DNA of 64,000 nt from Escherichia marmotae. Lineage in GTDB: Bacteria; Pseudomonadota; Gammaproteobacteria; Enterobacterales; Enterobacteriaceae. This document shows positions 16,637 through 26,538 of this stretch, piece by piece. The translations under genes and the position numbers were made by a program. The first letter of the stretch is position 1. Each line of letters opens with the position of its first letter. Under the pieces are notes generated by a model. That model saw only the letters and a program-made list of their open reading frames with translations, searched no databases and was not told the DNA's origin. The stretch is taken from the NCBI RefSeq assembly GCF_002900365.1, contig NZ_CP025979.1:620001-684000 (forward strand), in the 5' to 3' direction.

Positions 16637-17491
16637 ATGCAACAAAAAATGATTCAGTTTAGTGATGGGGACTCAGTGCCAGCCATAGGGCAGGGAACAT
16701 GGTTTATGGGCGAAGATGTCAGTCAGCGCAAAACAGAAGTCGCTGCACTGCGCGCGGGCATTGAACTCGGTTTAACCCTCATTGATACCGCCGAAATGTA
16801 TGCGGACGGTGGTGCTGAAAAGGTAGTTGGTGAAGCATTAACTGGCCTGCGTGATAAGGCCTTTCTCGTCTCTAAGGTCTATCCGTGGAATGCTGGCGGA
16901 CAAAAAGCGATTAATGCCTGCGAAGCCAGCTTACGCCGTCTTAATACCGATTATCTCGATCTTTATTTATTACACTGGTCTGGCAGTTTCGCTTTTGAAG
17001 AAACTGTTGCCGCGATGGAAAAATTGATCGCCCAGGGCAAAATCCGCCGCTGGGGCGTTTCTAATCTTGATTATGCCGATATGCAGGAGCTCTGGCAGGT
17101 GCCGGGGGGAAATCAGTGTGCGACTAATCAGGTGCTTTATCATCTTGGCTCACGGGGTATTGAGTTCGATTTACTTCCCTGGTGCCAGCAACAGCAGATG
17201 CCGGTGATGGCTTACAGCCCGTTAGCCCAGGCTGGGCGGTTGCGCAATGGACTGCTAAAAAACGCGGTCGTCAACGAAATCGCACATGCCCACAATGTCA
17301 GCGCGGCGCAAGTTCTGCTGGCGTGGGTAATCAGCCATCAAGGCGTGATGGCGATTCCAAAAGCGGCAACTATCGCGCATGTTCAACAAAATGCGGCTGT
17401 GCTGGAGATTGTGCTTTCGCCAGAAGAATTAGCGATGCTGGACAAAGCGTATCCGGCACCAAAAGTAAAAACTGCGCTGGATATGGTGTGA
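16637..17491 (+). CDS. yeaE: YeaE, aldo-keto reductase (methylglyoxal reductase)
   Basis: 284-residue NADPH-dependent aldo-keto reductase. Catalytic tetrad residues are visible: Asp and Tyr in DTAEMYADGG, Lys in VSKVYPWN and His in LHWSG. The NADPH-binding end includes AIPKAATIAHVQQN. It reduces methylglyoxal to acetol in E. coli and affects beta-keto esters. ATG at 16637 follows GGGAGGAAACA. It lies between mipA and convergent yeaD; a REP follows the stop. Confidence 0.95.
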   Translation: MQQKMIQFSDGDSVPAIGQGTWFMGEDVSQRKTEVAALRAGIELGLTLIDTAEMYADGGAEKVVGEALTGLRDKAFLVSKVYPWNAGGQKAINACEASLRRLNTDYLDLYLLHWSGSFAFEETVAAMEKLIAQGKIRRWGVSNLDYADMQELWQVPGGNQCATNQVLYHLGSRGIEFDLLPWCQQQQMPVMAYSPLAQAGRLRNGLLKNAVVNEIAHAHNVSAAQVLLAWVISHQGVMAIPKAATIAHVQQNAAVLEIVLSPEELAMLDKAYPAPKVKTALDMV

Positions 17492-17500
17492 TGCTGAGCA

Positions 17501-17525
17501 GTGCCGGATACATCGCATCCGGCAC
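17501..17525. repeat. REP-type hairpin between yeaE and yeaD
   Basis: TGCCGGAT (17502-17509) pairs with ATCCGGCA (17517-17524). Short REP in the convergent yeaE/yeaD gap, with no T run. Confidence 0.65.
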
Positions 17526-17541
17526 ACAAAACTAGCGCAGA

Positions 17542-18426
17542 TTAGCGTTTGGCAACGCGGATGGATTGTGCCAGACGAGAGGGCATATCTTTGGACGTTT
17601 TTTGTGCTTCAGAGGCGTAAGCGGTTTCTACGCAGACAAAGGTTTTGTAGCCGTCATCTGGCATATCGTCCATGCTGACTGAAAGCGCCGGACCTGGATT
17701 CCAGCCAACAACGTTCAGAAGATGCTGGTGACCAACGGTAATAATGCGATTCAACGCTTCGTCATTAATCACACTACAATCTTGCGGATTCAGATACACG
17801 CGATCGGTACGATCCGGGAATGTCTGAATCCCCCCGGTCAAAGTGCCTTCTTTCGCTTCATTGACTTTATCAATGAAGCGATCTCCCAGGCCACTGACGC
17901 TCACCTTAGCAATATCACCCACGTTAAAGTAGGTATGCAGGGCAGAGGTGGTTTCAAATTCGCCGTGCGCTTCAAGATCAATTTCACAAGTCTTACCCAC
18001 GCGGAAATGCGCTAACAGCGTAAAGTCGTGCGGCCAGTATTTTTTCGTCTCGTCGCTTTGTGTCAGTTCAAAAGTCAGCGCTACGCCATCGGCATCTTCA
18101 CTGTGCGATTTCAGCGTCCACGGCAGAATGCGGGCAAAACCGTGAGCAGGCAGACCTTGCTGTGCTGCCGGACCAAACCACGGCCAACAAACCGGCACGC
18201 CGCCGCGAATGGCGACGCCATTTTTAAACGGCGTGTTATTACTCAACCACAGAACGTCTTCTTCACCTGCAGGTTTCCAGGAGAGAAGGTGTGCGCCCTG
18301 TAATGCAAAAGAGGCTTTTACCTGGGGATGATCGACCACAATAAGGTTCAGTTCATCCAGTTTACGACGGGAGAGGACAGGGGAAATTTGTTCGATGACC
18401 GGAAGGGCAAAAATTTTCTTAATCAT
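17542..18426 (-). CDS. yeaD: YeaD, glucose-6-phosphate 1-epimerase-like protein
   Basis: 294 residues of the aldose-1-epimerase/mutarotase-like superfamily, hexose-6-phosphate mutarotase group. Typical elements are GAHLLSWKPAGEEDVLWLSNNTPF, the AIRGGVPVCWPWFG loop, the HGFAR catalytic His and ALHTYFNVGDI. It would interconvert alpha and beta anomers of hexose-6-phosphates. ATG at 18426 follows AAGGACTGCGTC; seven extra codons upstream are less likely. It sits 84 bases after gapA and shares its direction, beyond the gapA terminator. Confidence 0.93.
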   Translation of the reverse strand: MIKKIFALPVIEQISPVLSRRKLDELNLIVVDHPQVKASFALQGAHLLSWKPAGEEDVLWLSNNTPFKNGVAIRGGVPVCWPWFGPAAQQGLPAHGFARILPWTLKSHSEDADGVALTFELTQSDETKKYWPHDFTLLAHFRVGKTCEIDLEAHGEFETTSALHTYFNVGDIAKVSVSGLGDRFIDKVNEAKEGTLTGGIQTFPDRTDRVYLNPQDCSVINDEALNRIITVGHQHLLNVVGWNPGPALSVSMDDMPDDGYKTFVCVETAYASEAQKTSKDMPSRLAQSIRVAKR

Positions 18427-18457
18427 GACGCAGTCCTTTAACTTCATTTCATCAGGT

Positions 18458-18489
18458 AAAAAAAAGAGCGACCGAAGTCGCTCTTTTTA
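18458..18489 (-). terminator. gapA intrinsic terminator
   Basis: AAAAAGAGCGAC-CGAA-GTCGCTCTTTTT hairpin with A and T flanks. On the minus strand it follows the gapA stop by about 20 bases and ends in a long T run. Read-through could supply yeaD. Confidence 0.9.
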
Positions 18490-18509
18490 GATCACAGAGT
18501 CATCTCAAC

Positions 18510-19505
18510 TTATTTGGAGATGTGAGCGATCAGATCCAGAACTTTGTTGGAGTAACCGGTTTCGTTGTCGTACCAGGATACCAGTTTCACGAAGTTGTCG
18601 TTCAGAGCGATACCCGCTTTAGCATCGAACACGGAAGTGCAAACTTCGCCGTTGAAATCGGTAGATACTACGTCATCTTCGGTGTAGCCCAGAACGCCTT
18701 TCATTTCGCCTTCAGCAGCAGCTTTAACGGCAGCTTTGATCTGCTCGTAAGTTGCAGCTTTTTCCAGACGAACGGTCAGGTCAACTACGGATACGTTCGG
18801 AGTCGGAACACGGAACGCCATACCAGTCAGTTTGCCATTCAGTTCTGGCAGTACTTTACCTACAGCTTTAGCAGCACCGGTAGAGGACGGGATGATGTTC
18901 TGGGAAGCGCCACGGCCGCCGCGCCAGTCTTTGTGAGACGGGCCGTCAACGGTTTTCTGAGTAGCGGTAGTAGCGTGAACGGTGGTCATCAGACCTTCGA
19001 TGATGCCGAAGTTATCGTTGATAACTTTAGCCAGCGGAGCCAGGCAGTTGGTGGTGCAGGAAGCGTTAGAAACGATGTCCTGGCCAGCATATTTGTCGAA
19101 GTTAGCGCCTTTAACGAACATCGGAGTGTTGTCTTTAGACGGACCAGTCATAACCACTTTTTTCGCACCAGCGGTGATGTGTTTACGAGCAGTTTCGTCA
19201 GTCAGGAACAGACCAGTTGCTTCAGCGACAACGTCAACACCAACTTCGTCCCATTTCAGGTTAGCCGGATCACGTTCAGCGGTAACACGGATTTTTTTAC
19301 CGTTTACGATCAGATGACCGTCTTTCACTTCAACGGTGCCGTCGAAACGACCGTGAGTGGAGTCATATTTCAGCATGTATGCCATGTAATCAGCGTCTAA
19401 CAGGTCGTTGATTGCAACGATCTCAATGTCAGAACGTTTCTGAGCAGCACGGAAAACAATGCGACCGATACGGCCAAAACCGTTGATACCTACTTTGATA
19501 GTCAT
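18510..19505 (-). CDS. gapA: Glyceraldehyde-3-phosphate dehydrogenase A
   Basis: 331-residue NAD-dependent GAPDH of glycolysis. Rossmann fingerprint GINGFGRIGR at residues 7-16, catalytic Cys150 in SNASCTTNCLAP, and His in the VHATTATQ block. Codon choice is extremely biased (CTG, GGT, AAA, GTT), as in highly expressed genes. The start MTIKVG at 19505 has the RBS GGTGGAATAT. Several promoters, including a heat-shock one, are known upstream; I did not resolve them. Confidence 0.99.
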   Translation of the reverse strand: MTIKVGINGFGRIGRIVFRAAQKRSDIEIVAINDLLDADYMAYMLKYDSTHGRFDGTVEVKDGHLIVNGKKIRVTAERDPANLKWDEVGVDVVAEATGLFLTDETARKHITAGAKKVVMTGPSKDNTPMFVKGANFDKYAGQDIVSNASCTTNCLAPLAKVINDNFGIIEGLMTTVHATTATQKTVDGPSHKDWRGGRGASQNIIPSSTGAAKAVGKVLPELNGKLTGMAFRVPTPNVSVVDLTVRLEKAATYEQIKAAVKAAAEGEMKGVLGYTEDDVVSTDFNGEVCTSVFDAKAGIALNDNFVKLVSWYDNETGYSNKVLDLIAHISK

Positions 19506-19846
19506 ATATTCCACCAGCTATTTGTTAGTGAATAAAAGGTTGCCTGTAAAATTACAAAAACCTTACGCAGCGTCAAGCGGAATCGTGTCAATCATTGCGA
19601 CAAATCAATCCTGTGCCTTGGCATTACACGACTGACTCGCCTCACTCTTCCTTTGGGCTTGAAACCACATGAGGGCGGCGCCCAGAATTTTAAAGGGCAA
19701 TTATGATAAAAATGTGATTTTCATCACGATTTAGGTGCAGCTATTTCGTCGAGATCAAGTTTAGGACAAAATTTTGCCAGTAGGTGTTAATGTTTTGTTA
19801 GAATAAGTCACGTAATGTGAGCGTGATTAAAGTGAGATGTGAGCAA
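19506..19846. promoter_or_regulatory. Divergent gapA / msrB promoter region
   Basis: About 340 bp. It must hold the multiple gapA promoters (minus strand) and the msrB promoter (plus strand). A TAGAAT hexamer at 19799-19804 is a plausible msrB -10, but its best -35 (TTGCCA, 19774) is 19 bp away, so this is only tentative. Confidence 0.55.
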
Positions 19847-20260
19847 ATGGCTAACAAACCTTCGGCAGAAGAACTGAAAAAAAATTTGTCCGAGATGCAG
19901 TTTTACGTGACTCAGAATCACGGGACGGAGCCGCCATTCACTGGACGTTTACTGCATAACAAGCGCGGCGGTGTTTACCACTGTTTGATTTGCGATGCAC
20001 CTCTGTTTCACTCCCAAACCAAGTATGATTCAGGCTGTGGCTGGCCCAGTTTTTATGAGCCGGTGGGTGAAGATTCGATCCGTTATATCAAAGACTTGTC
20101 ACATGGTATGCAGCGGATAGAAATTCGTTGTGGAAACTGTGATGCCCATCTGGGGCACGTCTTTCCCGACGGCCCGCAACCCACAGGCGAACGTTATTGT
20201 GTTAACTCGGCATCATTGCGCTTTACTGATGACGAAAATGGCGAAGAAATCAACGGTTGA
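19847..20260 (+). CDS. msrB: Peptide methionine-(R)-sulfoxide reductase MsrB
   Basis: 137 residues. Reduces methionine-R-sulfoxide in proteins, using thioredoxin. Catalytic Cys118 lies in GERYCVNS; zinc is held by C46/C49 (CLIC) and C95/C98 (CGNC). The signature YDSGCGWPSFY begins at residue 60. The start at 19847 (MANKPSAEEL) is preceded by GTGAGCAA; an upstream in-frame GTG at 19817 would add ten residues not in the known protein. yeaC follows about 40 bases downstream. Confidence 0.97.
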   Translation: MANKPSAEELKKNLSEMQFYVTQNHGTEPPFTGRLLHNKRGGVYHCLICDAPLFHSQTKYDSGCGWPSFYEPVGEDSIRYIKDLSHGMQRIEIRCGNCDAHLGHVFPDGPQPTGERYCVNSASLRFTDDENGEEING

Positions 20261-20301
20261 AAAAACGATTCAGCAACTTATTCCACAGGAGCGGGAAAAT
20301 T

Positions 20302-20574
20302 ATGGGTCTTGATGAAATAATCAACAGCATGACGCCTGAGGTTTACCAGCGTTTATCGACCGCCGTTGAACTGGGAAAATGGCCAGATGGTGTTGCGCTG
20401 ACTGAAGAACAAAAAGAGAACTGCCTGCAACTGGTGATGTTATGGCAGGCCCGAAACAATACCGATGCGCAGCATATGACAATCGACACTAACGGTCAGA
20501 TGGTCATGAAGAGCAAACAACAGTTGAAAGAAGATTTTGGTATCTCGGCAAAGCCGATAGCCATGTTTAAGTAA
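20302..20574 (+). CDS. yeaC: YeaC, DUF1315 protein
   Basis: 90-residue conserved cytosolic protein of unknown function, starting MGLDEIINSMTPEVYQRLSTA with GGAGCGGGAAAATT upstream. The frame is open 15 codons earlier and overlaps the msrB stop, but the RBS supports 20302. It is probably cotranscribed with msrB. In K-12 the ydjE-ydjL sugar-catabolism cluster follows; here a REP and pncA follow at once. Confidence 0.92.
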   Translation: MGLDEIINSMTPEVYQRLSTAVELGKWPDGVALTEEQKENCLQLVMLWQARNNTDAQHMTIDTNGQMVMKSKQQLKEDFGISAKPIAMFK

Positions 20575-20660
20575 GAGATTTGTTCCCTTTATCAGACGTT
20601 TATGAAGAGAGGGATAATCTTTACTGTTACGAGTTGATTGTTTGATTTAACTACGAGCAC

Positions 20661-20722
20661 GCCAGATGTGCCGTTGATGTGTCTTATCTGGCCTACAACG
20701 TCAGTACTGAATCGTAGGCCAG
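20661..20722. repeat. Degenerate REP between yeaC and pncA
   Basis: GCCAGAT/ATCTGGC (20661-20667 and 20686-20692) and GGCCTAC/GTAGGCC (20690-20696 and 20714-20720) form overlapping palindromes of REP type. This occupies the site where the ydjE-ydjL cluster lies in K-12. Confidence 0.6.
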
Positions 20723-20727
20723 CAAAA

Positions 20728-21369
20728 TTATCCCTGCGTCTCTTCCCAGTCCGCCAGCGTGTACAGTGTTGCTCCAGCCGCTGACATCTCCATAAATGCG
20801 TGTGCACTGTCCTGCGGCTGAATATTTACGCCACGACAGCCATCGGTAATCACGCTCACGCTATAACCTAACTGCAACGCGTCCAGCACGGTAAACTTCA
20901 CACAATAGTCAGTAGCCAGCCCCATAACGATCAATTCATTGATTTCATGGTCGCGTAACCAGCCATCGAGCGCGGTTTTCTGCCGACGTCCGTTATCAAA
21001 AAAAGCACTGTAACTGTCAACTAAAGGGTTTTCGCCTTTATGGAACACTGCTGCGATCGCATTTTGATTGAGTAACGGATGTAATTGCGCGCCTTCACTG
21101 CTCTGCACGCAGTGTTCAGGCCAGAATGTTTGCGGCAAACCGTCGAGCGTCCCCTGGCTGTATGGCTCCACCTGATGCTGGCTGGCAAAACTGCCGTGAT
21201 TAGCCGGATGCCAGTCCTGACTGGCGATAACTGGTTCACCGCGCAACTGACACCAGTCAATCAAGCGGTTAGCGACATCCACAGTGCTGTCACCTTCTGG
21301 CACGGCGAGCGCGCCACCGGCACAGAAATCATTTTGTAAATCGACCAGTAACAGGGCGCGATGGGGCAT
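20728..21369 (-). CDS. pncA: Nicotinamidase PncA
   Basis: 213 residues. Deamidates nicotinamide to nicotinate in the NAD salvage pathway and activates pyrazinamide. Catalytic triad D10, K111 and C156 (LATDYC) and metal ligands D52, H54 and H86 are all present. The start at 21369 (MPHRALLLVDLQND) keeps its native RBS AAGGAGATTGC. In E. coli it is the second gene of an ansA-pncA unit; here an IS110 element lies 19 bases upstream of the ATG, so expression from the ansA promoter is probably interrupted. The longer open frame running up through the IS is spurious. Confidence 0.96.
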   Translation of the reverse strand: MPHRALLLVDLQNDFCAGGALAVPEGDSTVDVANRLIDWCQLRGEPVIASQDWHPANHGSFASQHQVEPYSQGTLDGLPQTFWPEHCVQSSEGAQLHPLLNQNAIAAVFHKGENPLVDSYSAFFDNGRRQKTALDGWLRDHEINELIVMGLATDYCVKFTVLDALQLGYSVSVITDGCRGVNIQPQDSAHAFMEMSAAGATLYTLADWEETQG

Positions 21370-21388
21370 TGCAATCTCCTTGTATCTT

Positions 21389-22524
<1,136 letters not shown>

Positions 22525-22546
22525 TTTTTACGTTCAAGACAGTTGC

Positions 22547-23563
22547 TTAATCATCCGGCGTCAGCTCGCCGCGTAGGTTTTGGCTCATAGCCTTGCGAAT
22601 GGTTTCAGTATCCAGTCCCTGGCTAAGTAGATAGTGCAGCTTGGTGAGAGTGGCTTCCACAGTCATATCCGCGCCGCCAATAACGCCGGCGTGGGCGAGG
22701 GCGTTACCGGTGGCATATCCCCCCATATTCACTTTACCGGACATACATTGCGTCAGATTAACCACCACGATACCGCGATCGCTGGCCTCCTGTAATTCTT
22801 GCAGGAAAGCTTTGTTTTGCGGCGCATTACCCACACCGTAAGAGCGAAGAATCAACGCCTTAACCGGTTGGCGCAGGAAATTACGCACAACATCGGCAGA
22901 GATCCCCGGATAAATTGTCACCACGCCGATCGGTTGTGGCGTAATTGGATGAACGATCAGTTCTCCATCACCGTGCGGGGCGGGTGGTGTATTCAAACGA
23001 CGAATATGGATACCTGCTTCCAGTAACGGTGGAAGATTGGGGGAAGCAAAGGCATCAAAACCATCGGCATGGGCTTTAGTGGTTCGGTTTCCGCGATACA
23101 GGCGGTTATTAAAAAACAGCGTTACTTCGTTGATCGGGTAGTTAGCAGCAACGTACAACGCATTCAGCAGATTGATTTGTCCGTCAGAGCGTAGCTCGGC
23201 TAACGGGATTTGTGACCCTGTCACAATGACCGGTTTACCAAGATTCTCCAGCATGAACGACAGTGCAGAGGCGGTATATGCCATGGTATCGGTGCCGTGC
23301 AGAATGACAAAACCATCGTACTCGTTATAGTGCGCTTTAATGTCTTCAGCGATATGCTGCCAGTCTTCCGGCGTCATATCGGAAGAATCCATTAGCGGCG
23401 TATATTCATGAATAGTGAAATCTGGCATCTCCGGGCGATGGAATTCCGGCATCAACGCCAACTGGCGTTGCAGATGACCTGACACTGGAATATAACCCTG
23501 CTCGGAACGCTGCATCCCGATGGTTCCGCCCGTGTAGGCAACGTAAATTGATTTCTTTTGCAT
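22547..23563 (-). CDS. ansA: L-asparaginase I (cytosolic)
   Basis: 338 residues. Hydrolyses L-asparagine to aspartate and ammonia in the cytosol; type I lacks a signal peptide, as here. Active-site Thr lies in YTGGTIGM (residues 10-17) and the second Thr/Asp pair in HGTDTMAYTAS. Full length, ATG at 23563. The IS110 element begins 12 bases past its stop and separates it from pncA, its usual operon partner. In E. coli the type I enzyme is allosterically regulated by asparagine. Confidence 0.97.
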   Translation of the reverse strand: MQKKSIYVAYTGGTIGMQRSEQGYIPVSGHLQRQLALMPEFHRPEMPDFTIHEYTPLMDSSDMTPEDWQHIAEDIKAHYNEYDGFVILHGTDTMAYTASALSFMLENLGKPVIVTGSQIPLAELRSDGQINLLNALYVAANYPINEVTLFFNNRLYRGNRTTKAHADGFDAFASPNLPPLLEAGIHIRRLNTPPAPHGDGELIVHPITPQPIGVVTIYPGISADVVRNFLRQPVKALILRSYGVGNAPQNKAFLQELQEASDRGIVVVNLTQCMSGKVNMGGYATGNALAHAGVIGGADMTVEATLTKLHYLLSQGLDTETIRKAMSQNLRGELTPDD

Positions 23564-23694
23564 GATATTGATATGAATGATATCGAAAGAGCAAAAGTAT
23601 ATACGTGAGGGGCAGGGAGCGCACCTGGATACTCTGTGGATATGAGAAAAGTCTGGCGGAACAGAGGGTGTAGCGTCCCGCCGGAGAAAAGTGA

Positions 23695-24405
23695 TTAATC
23701 CTGCAACGCATAGGTTACGGTCGTTACCACGCGCACCGTTTTATTAATCGCCGTAGGATCATCTTCATCACTGCCACTGGCGAAGATCTGGAACACCCCT
23801 TGCGAAGCATCGCTGATTGACCCCACCTGACTACCTGAATCCGTCGCAAACTGTAATGCTGCGTTGCGTGCGTCTTTTGTCGCGGCGGCAATCATCTCAG
23901 CGCGAAGTGCGCCAATGCCATTAAAACGATAGGCGATTTTGCTATCAGCGATAGCACCATCCGTGGCGACTTGCAGTTCGTTTAGTTTAGCGACGACTTT
24001 TTCGACGGCAGCAACGTTATGGGTTTTTATCGTCACTGACCCGTCGGCATTATAGCGAGGCATCGTTGGATCATCTTTGAGATAAAAGGAGTCCGTTCGC
24101 TTGCTTGTCCATTGGCCCAGGTTTATCTCTGTGCTGCTAATCCCCTGAGCGTTGAGTTCGGCAACAATTTTTTTCTGCGCGTCTTCCAGTTTTGGGAAAA
24201 GCTCGCCGGGAACATTGCCCTTAAAGTTAATCGCAATGGTTAATTCAGCCGTATCTGCGCGAACTTCTTTTTCCGAAAGCCCCCGCACGTTCACATAACG
24301 GTTGTTAGTTTTTAAATGCTTAACTCCATCGCCAACGAAATAACCACAGGCGCTGATCCCCAGTCCGAGGACAATAGCGGCAATTAAAGAGGGTGCCTTA
24401 TTCAC
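23695..24405 (-). CDS. SIMPL-domain (DUF541) periplasmic or lipoprotein, not at this site in K-12
   Basis: 236 residues. A GTG start at 24405 follows AAGGAGTCATCA. The N-terminal hydrophobic segment ends LGISACGYFVGDGV, so it is either a signal anchor or a lipoprotein with a lipobox-like ISAC. The rest is a SIMPL/DUF541 domain (VNVRGLSEKEVRADTAELTI at the front, VTTVTYALQD at the end), related to YggE-type proteins. Inserted between ansA and sppA, in the same direction. From memory K-12 has no gene here, so this is accessory DNA. Function unknown; YggE-like proteins are tied to oxidative or envelope stress. Confidence 0.85.
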   Translation of the reverse strand: MNKAPSLIAAIVLGLGISACGYFVGDGVKHLKTNNRYVNVRGLSEKEVRADTAELTIAINFKGNVPGELFPKLEDAQKKIVAELNAQGISSTEINLGQWTSKRTDSFYLKDDPTMPRYNADGSVTIKTHNVAAVEKVVAKLNELQVATDGAIADSKIAYRFNGIGALRAEMIAAATKDARNAALQFATDSGSQVGSISDASQGVFQIFASGSDEDDPTAINKTVRVVTTVTYALQD

Positions 24406-24520
24406 TGATGACTCCTTATCAGATGCAGAATGAGCAAGGCAATGTAGTGGAGAGAGGAAGTGAAAGACAGTCCGGTTCAGGAGTGTGGCCGACAGCATAT
24501 CGGCCACATATTTGCAGGGA

Positions 24521-26377
24521 TTACCGCACGTTGGCGCAGGTCAGGCAAAACGCGTAACGGTTTTGCGGATCGTTAAAGGCCGCCAGCTTGTCGCTTTCGC
24601 TTTTAACGGTTGAAGCCACCGAGGCCAGCGGTGCAGGCAACATAGCCTGGAGCGTATCTGGCAACATCGCCCGTACAGAACCTGACATGTTGTCCATCAC
24701 TTTGTCGAAGAAGGTTGGTTCATCGACGTAATATTCCAGATGCCACTGTTTCATTTTGGCCAGTTCTGCCGCTTTGGCAACTGCATCATCGAAATCACCG
24801 AGACTATCGACCAGACCGTTAGCTTTCGCATCCTGACCAGTCCAGACGTGGCCCTGAGCGATTTTATCGATCTGCTCTGGCGTCGAGTTACGCGAATCCG
24901 CAACCAGCGTGATGAAGCGTTTATAACCGTTCTCAATGCTTAACTGCATCATCTGCTGCGCTTCCGGCGGCAGTGCTTTAGTAATGGAAACATCCGCCAG
25001 AGGTGAGGTTGAAACGCCATCAGTATGTACACCAATCGAATCCAGACTGTTTTCTACGGTAGTGATCACGCCGAAGATACCGATAGAACCGGTCAGAGTG
25101 CTGGGGTTAGCCACAATGTAATTGGCCGGCGTGGAGATCCAGTAACCACCAGATGCCGCCATGCCGCCCATCGATACAACCACAGGCTTGCCAGCCGCTC
25201 GGGCTGCTGCCAGTTCAGATCGAATCACTTCAGACGCAGTAACGCTGCCGCCAGGGCTATTAACACGCAGAACAATCGCTTTCACTTTCGGGTCAAGACG
25301 AGCGTCGCGGATTTGCGCTGCGGTTGTGTCGCCGCCAACATTACCCTGGGTTTCTTCGCCATCCATAATTGCGCCATTTGCGAAGACGACACCGATGCTG
25401 TCGCCGGTATCTGCCGGAGTTTTCAAAGCATAATCGTAATAACTGATGGCGCGATAATTTTTATCCGCCTTACTCCAGCCGAACTCTTTGGTCAGGGCTT
25501 TTTCGATTTCGGCACTTGATGCCAGTGCATCGACCAGTTTGTTATCCAGCGCGTACTTCGCGGTATCGCCACCGGTTTTGGTTAAGCCATCAAGCACCCC
25601 TTGTGCGCCAGGGAATACTTGCTGGGCGGTGATCTGACGATTAGCAGCCACAGTGTTGAGATAGTTTTGCCACAGCTCACCAATCCAGCGGCTGTCAGCC
25701 TCGCGGGCTGCCGGTGACATATCATCACGAATAAACGGCTCAACGGCAGATTTATACGTACCGACGCGGAACACATGGGTGGAAACTTTTAACTTATCCA
25801 ACAATGACTTGTAATACAGTCCGTTGGTCGCAAAACCATGCAGATCAACCACGCCTTGTGGTGATAGCCAGATTTTGTTGGCAAAACTGGCAAGATAATA
25901 TTGCCCCTGGCTGTAGTTCTCGCCAATGGCATAAACCGGTTTGCCGCTGTCACGAAACTCTTTCAGGGCTTTACCAATGTACTGCATGGAAGGCTGATCG
26001 CCGCCCGCGAAGTTTTTCAGATCCATCACGATACCGGTGATGTTCCGGTCATCTTTTGCCTGGCGAATGGTGTTTACAATGTCAAACAGTGAGTTTTCCT
26101 GCAAACGATCAGAACTGGCACCAAGTAACTGACGGCTCAGCTTGCTAAACCGCTGCGAACTGTCAGGCTTATCGACGATCACGCCGGAGATATCGAGCAG
26201 CAACGCGCCACGACTGGCGGTTTCTTTGCTATCGCTACCACTGACCTGCATCCAGATACCCACGACAACAAGCACGAGAAAAATAAAAAACAGGTTAAGT
26301 ACCATTTCACGGACAAAATTCAGTAGACGCCACGTCCATTTAAAAAATCCGGCAATAAGTCGCCAAAGGGTTCGCAT
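24521..26377 (-). CDS. sppA: Protease IV, signal peptide peptidase SppA
   Basis: 618 residues. A single N-terminal transmembrane helix (about 25-45) anchors two tandem ClpP-like domains facing the periplasm. The catalytic dyad is Lys209 in GTYKSAVEPF in the first half and Ser409 in MGGMAASGGYW in the second. It degrades cleaved signal peptides in the inner membrane. The start at 26377 (MRTLWRLIAGFFKW) has GGGAGAATAC upstream; the longer frame adds 36 codons without support. It ends KLAAFNDPQNRYAFCLTCANVR, full length. Confidence 0.97.
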   Translation of the reverse strand: MRTLWRLIAGFFKWTWRLLNFVREMVLNLFFIFLVLVVVGIWMQVSGSDSKETASRGALLLDISGVIVDKPDSSQRFSKLSRQLLGASSDRLQENSLFDIVNTIRQAKDDRNITGIVMDLKNFAGGDQPSMQYIGKALKEFRDSGKPVYAIGENYSQGQYYLASFANKIWLSPQGVVDLHGFATNGLYYKSLLDKLKVSTHVFRVGTYKSAVEPFIRDDMSPAAREADSRWIGELWQNYLNTVAANRQITAQQVFPGAQGVLDGLTKTGGDTAKYALDNKLVDALASSAEIEKALTKEFGWSKADKNYRAISYYDYALKTPADTGDSIGVVFANGAIMDGEETQGNVGGDTTAAQIRDARLDPKVKAIVLRVNSPGGSVTASEVIRSELAAARAAGKPVVVSMGGMAASGGYWISTPANYIVANPSTLTGSIGIFGVITTVENSLDSIGVHTDGVSTSPLADVSITKALPPEAQQMMQLSIENGYKRFITLVADSRNSTPEQIDKIAQGHVWTGQDAKANGLVDSLGDFDDAVAKAAELAKMKQWHLEYYVDEPTFFDKVMDNMSGSVRAMLPDTLQAMLPAPLASVASTVKSESDKLAAFNDPQNRYAFCLTCANVR

Positions 26378-26538
26378 GTATTCTCCCAGACTAAAAGTTA
26401 CACCTGTCGCAGGTGCAATAGATGTGGTTATCGTAATGACCCAACCGGCACTTGTCAGCAGGAATCGCGGCCTGTGCTGTAACAAAATCCACTCTCGTGT
26501 TAATTTTGTGAATAAACATCATGACAGGAGTTAATCAA

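Noticed and set aside
18522..19400. 292-codon open frame on the plus strand opposite gapA
   Set aside because: Shadow of the extreme codon bias of gapA; no RBS, no family features (Ser/Phe/Val-rich), fully inside a certain gene.
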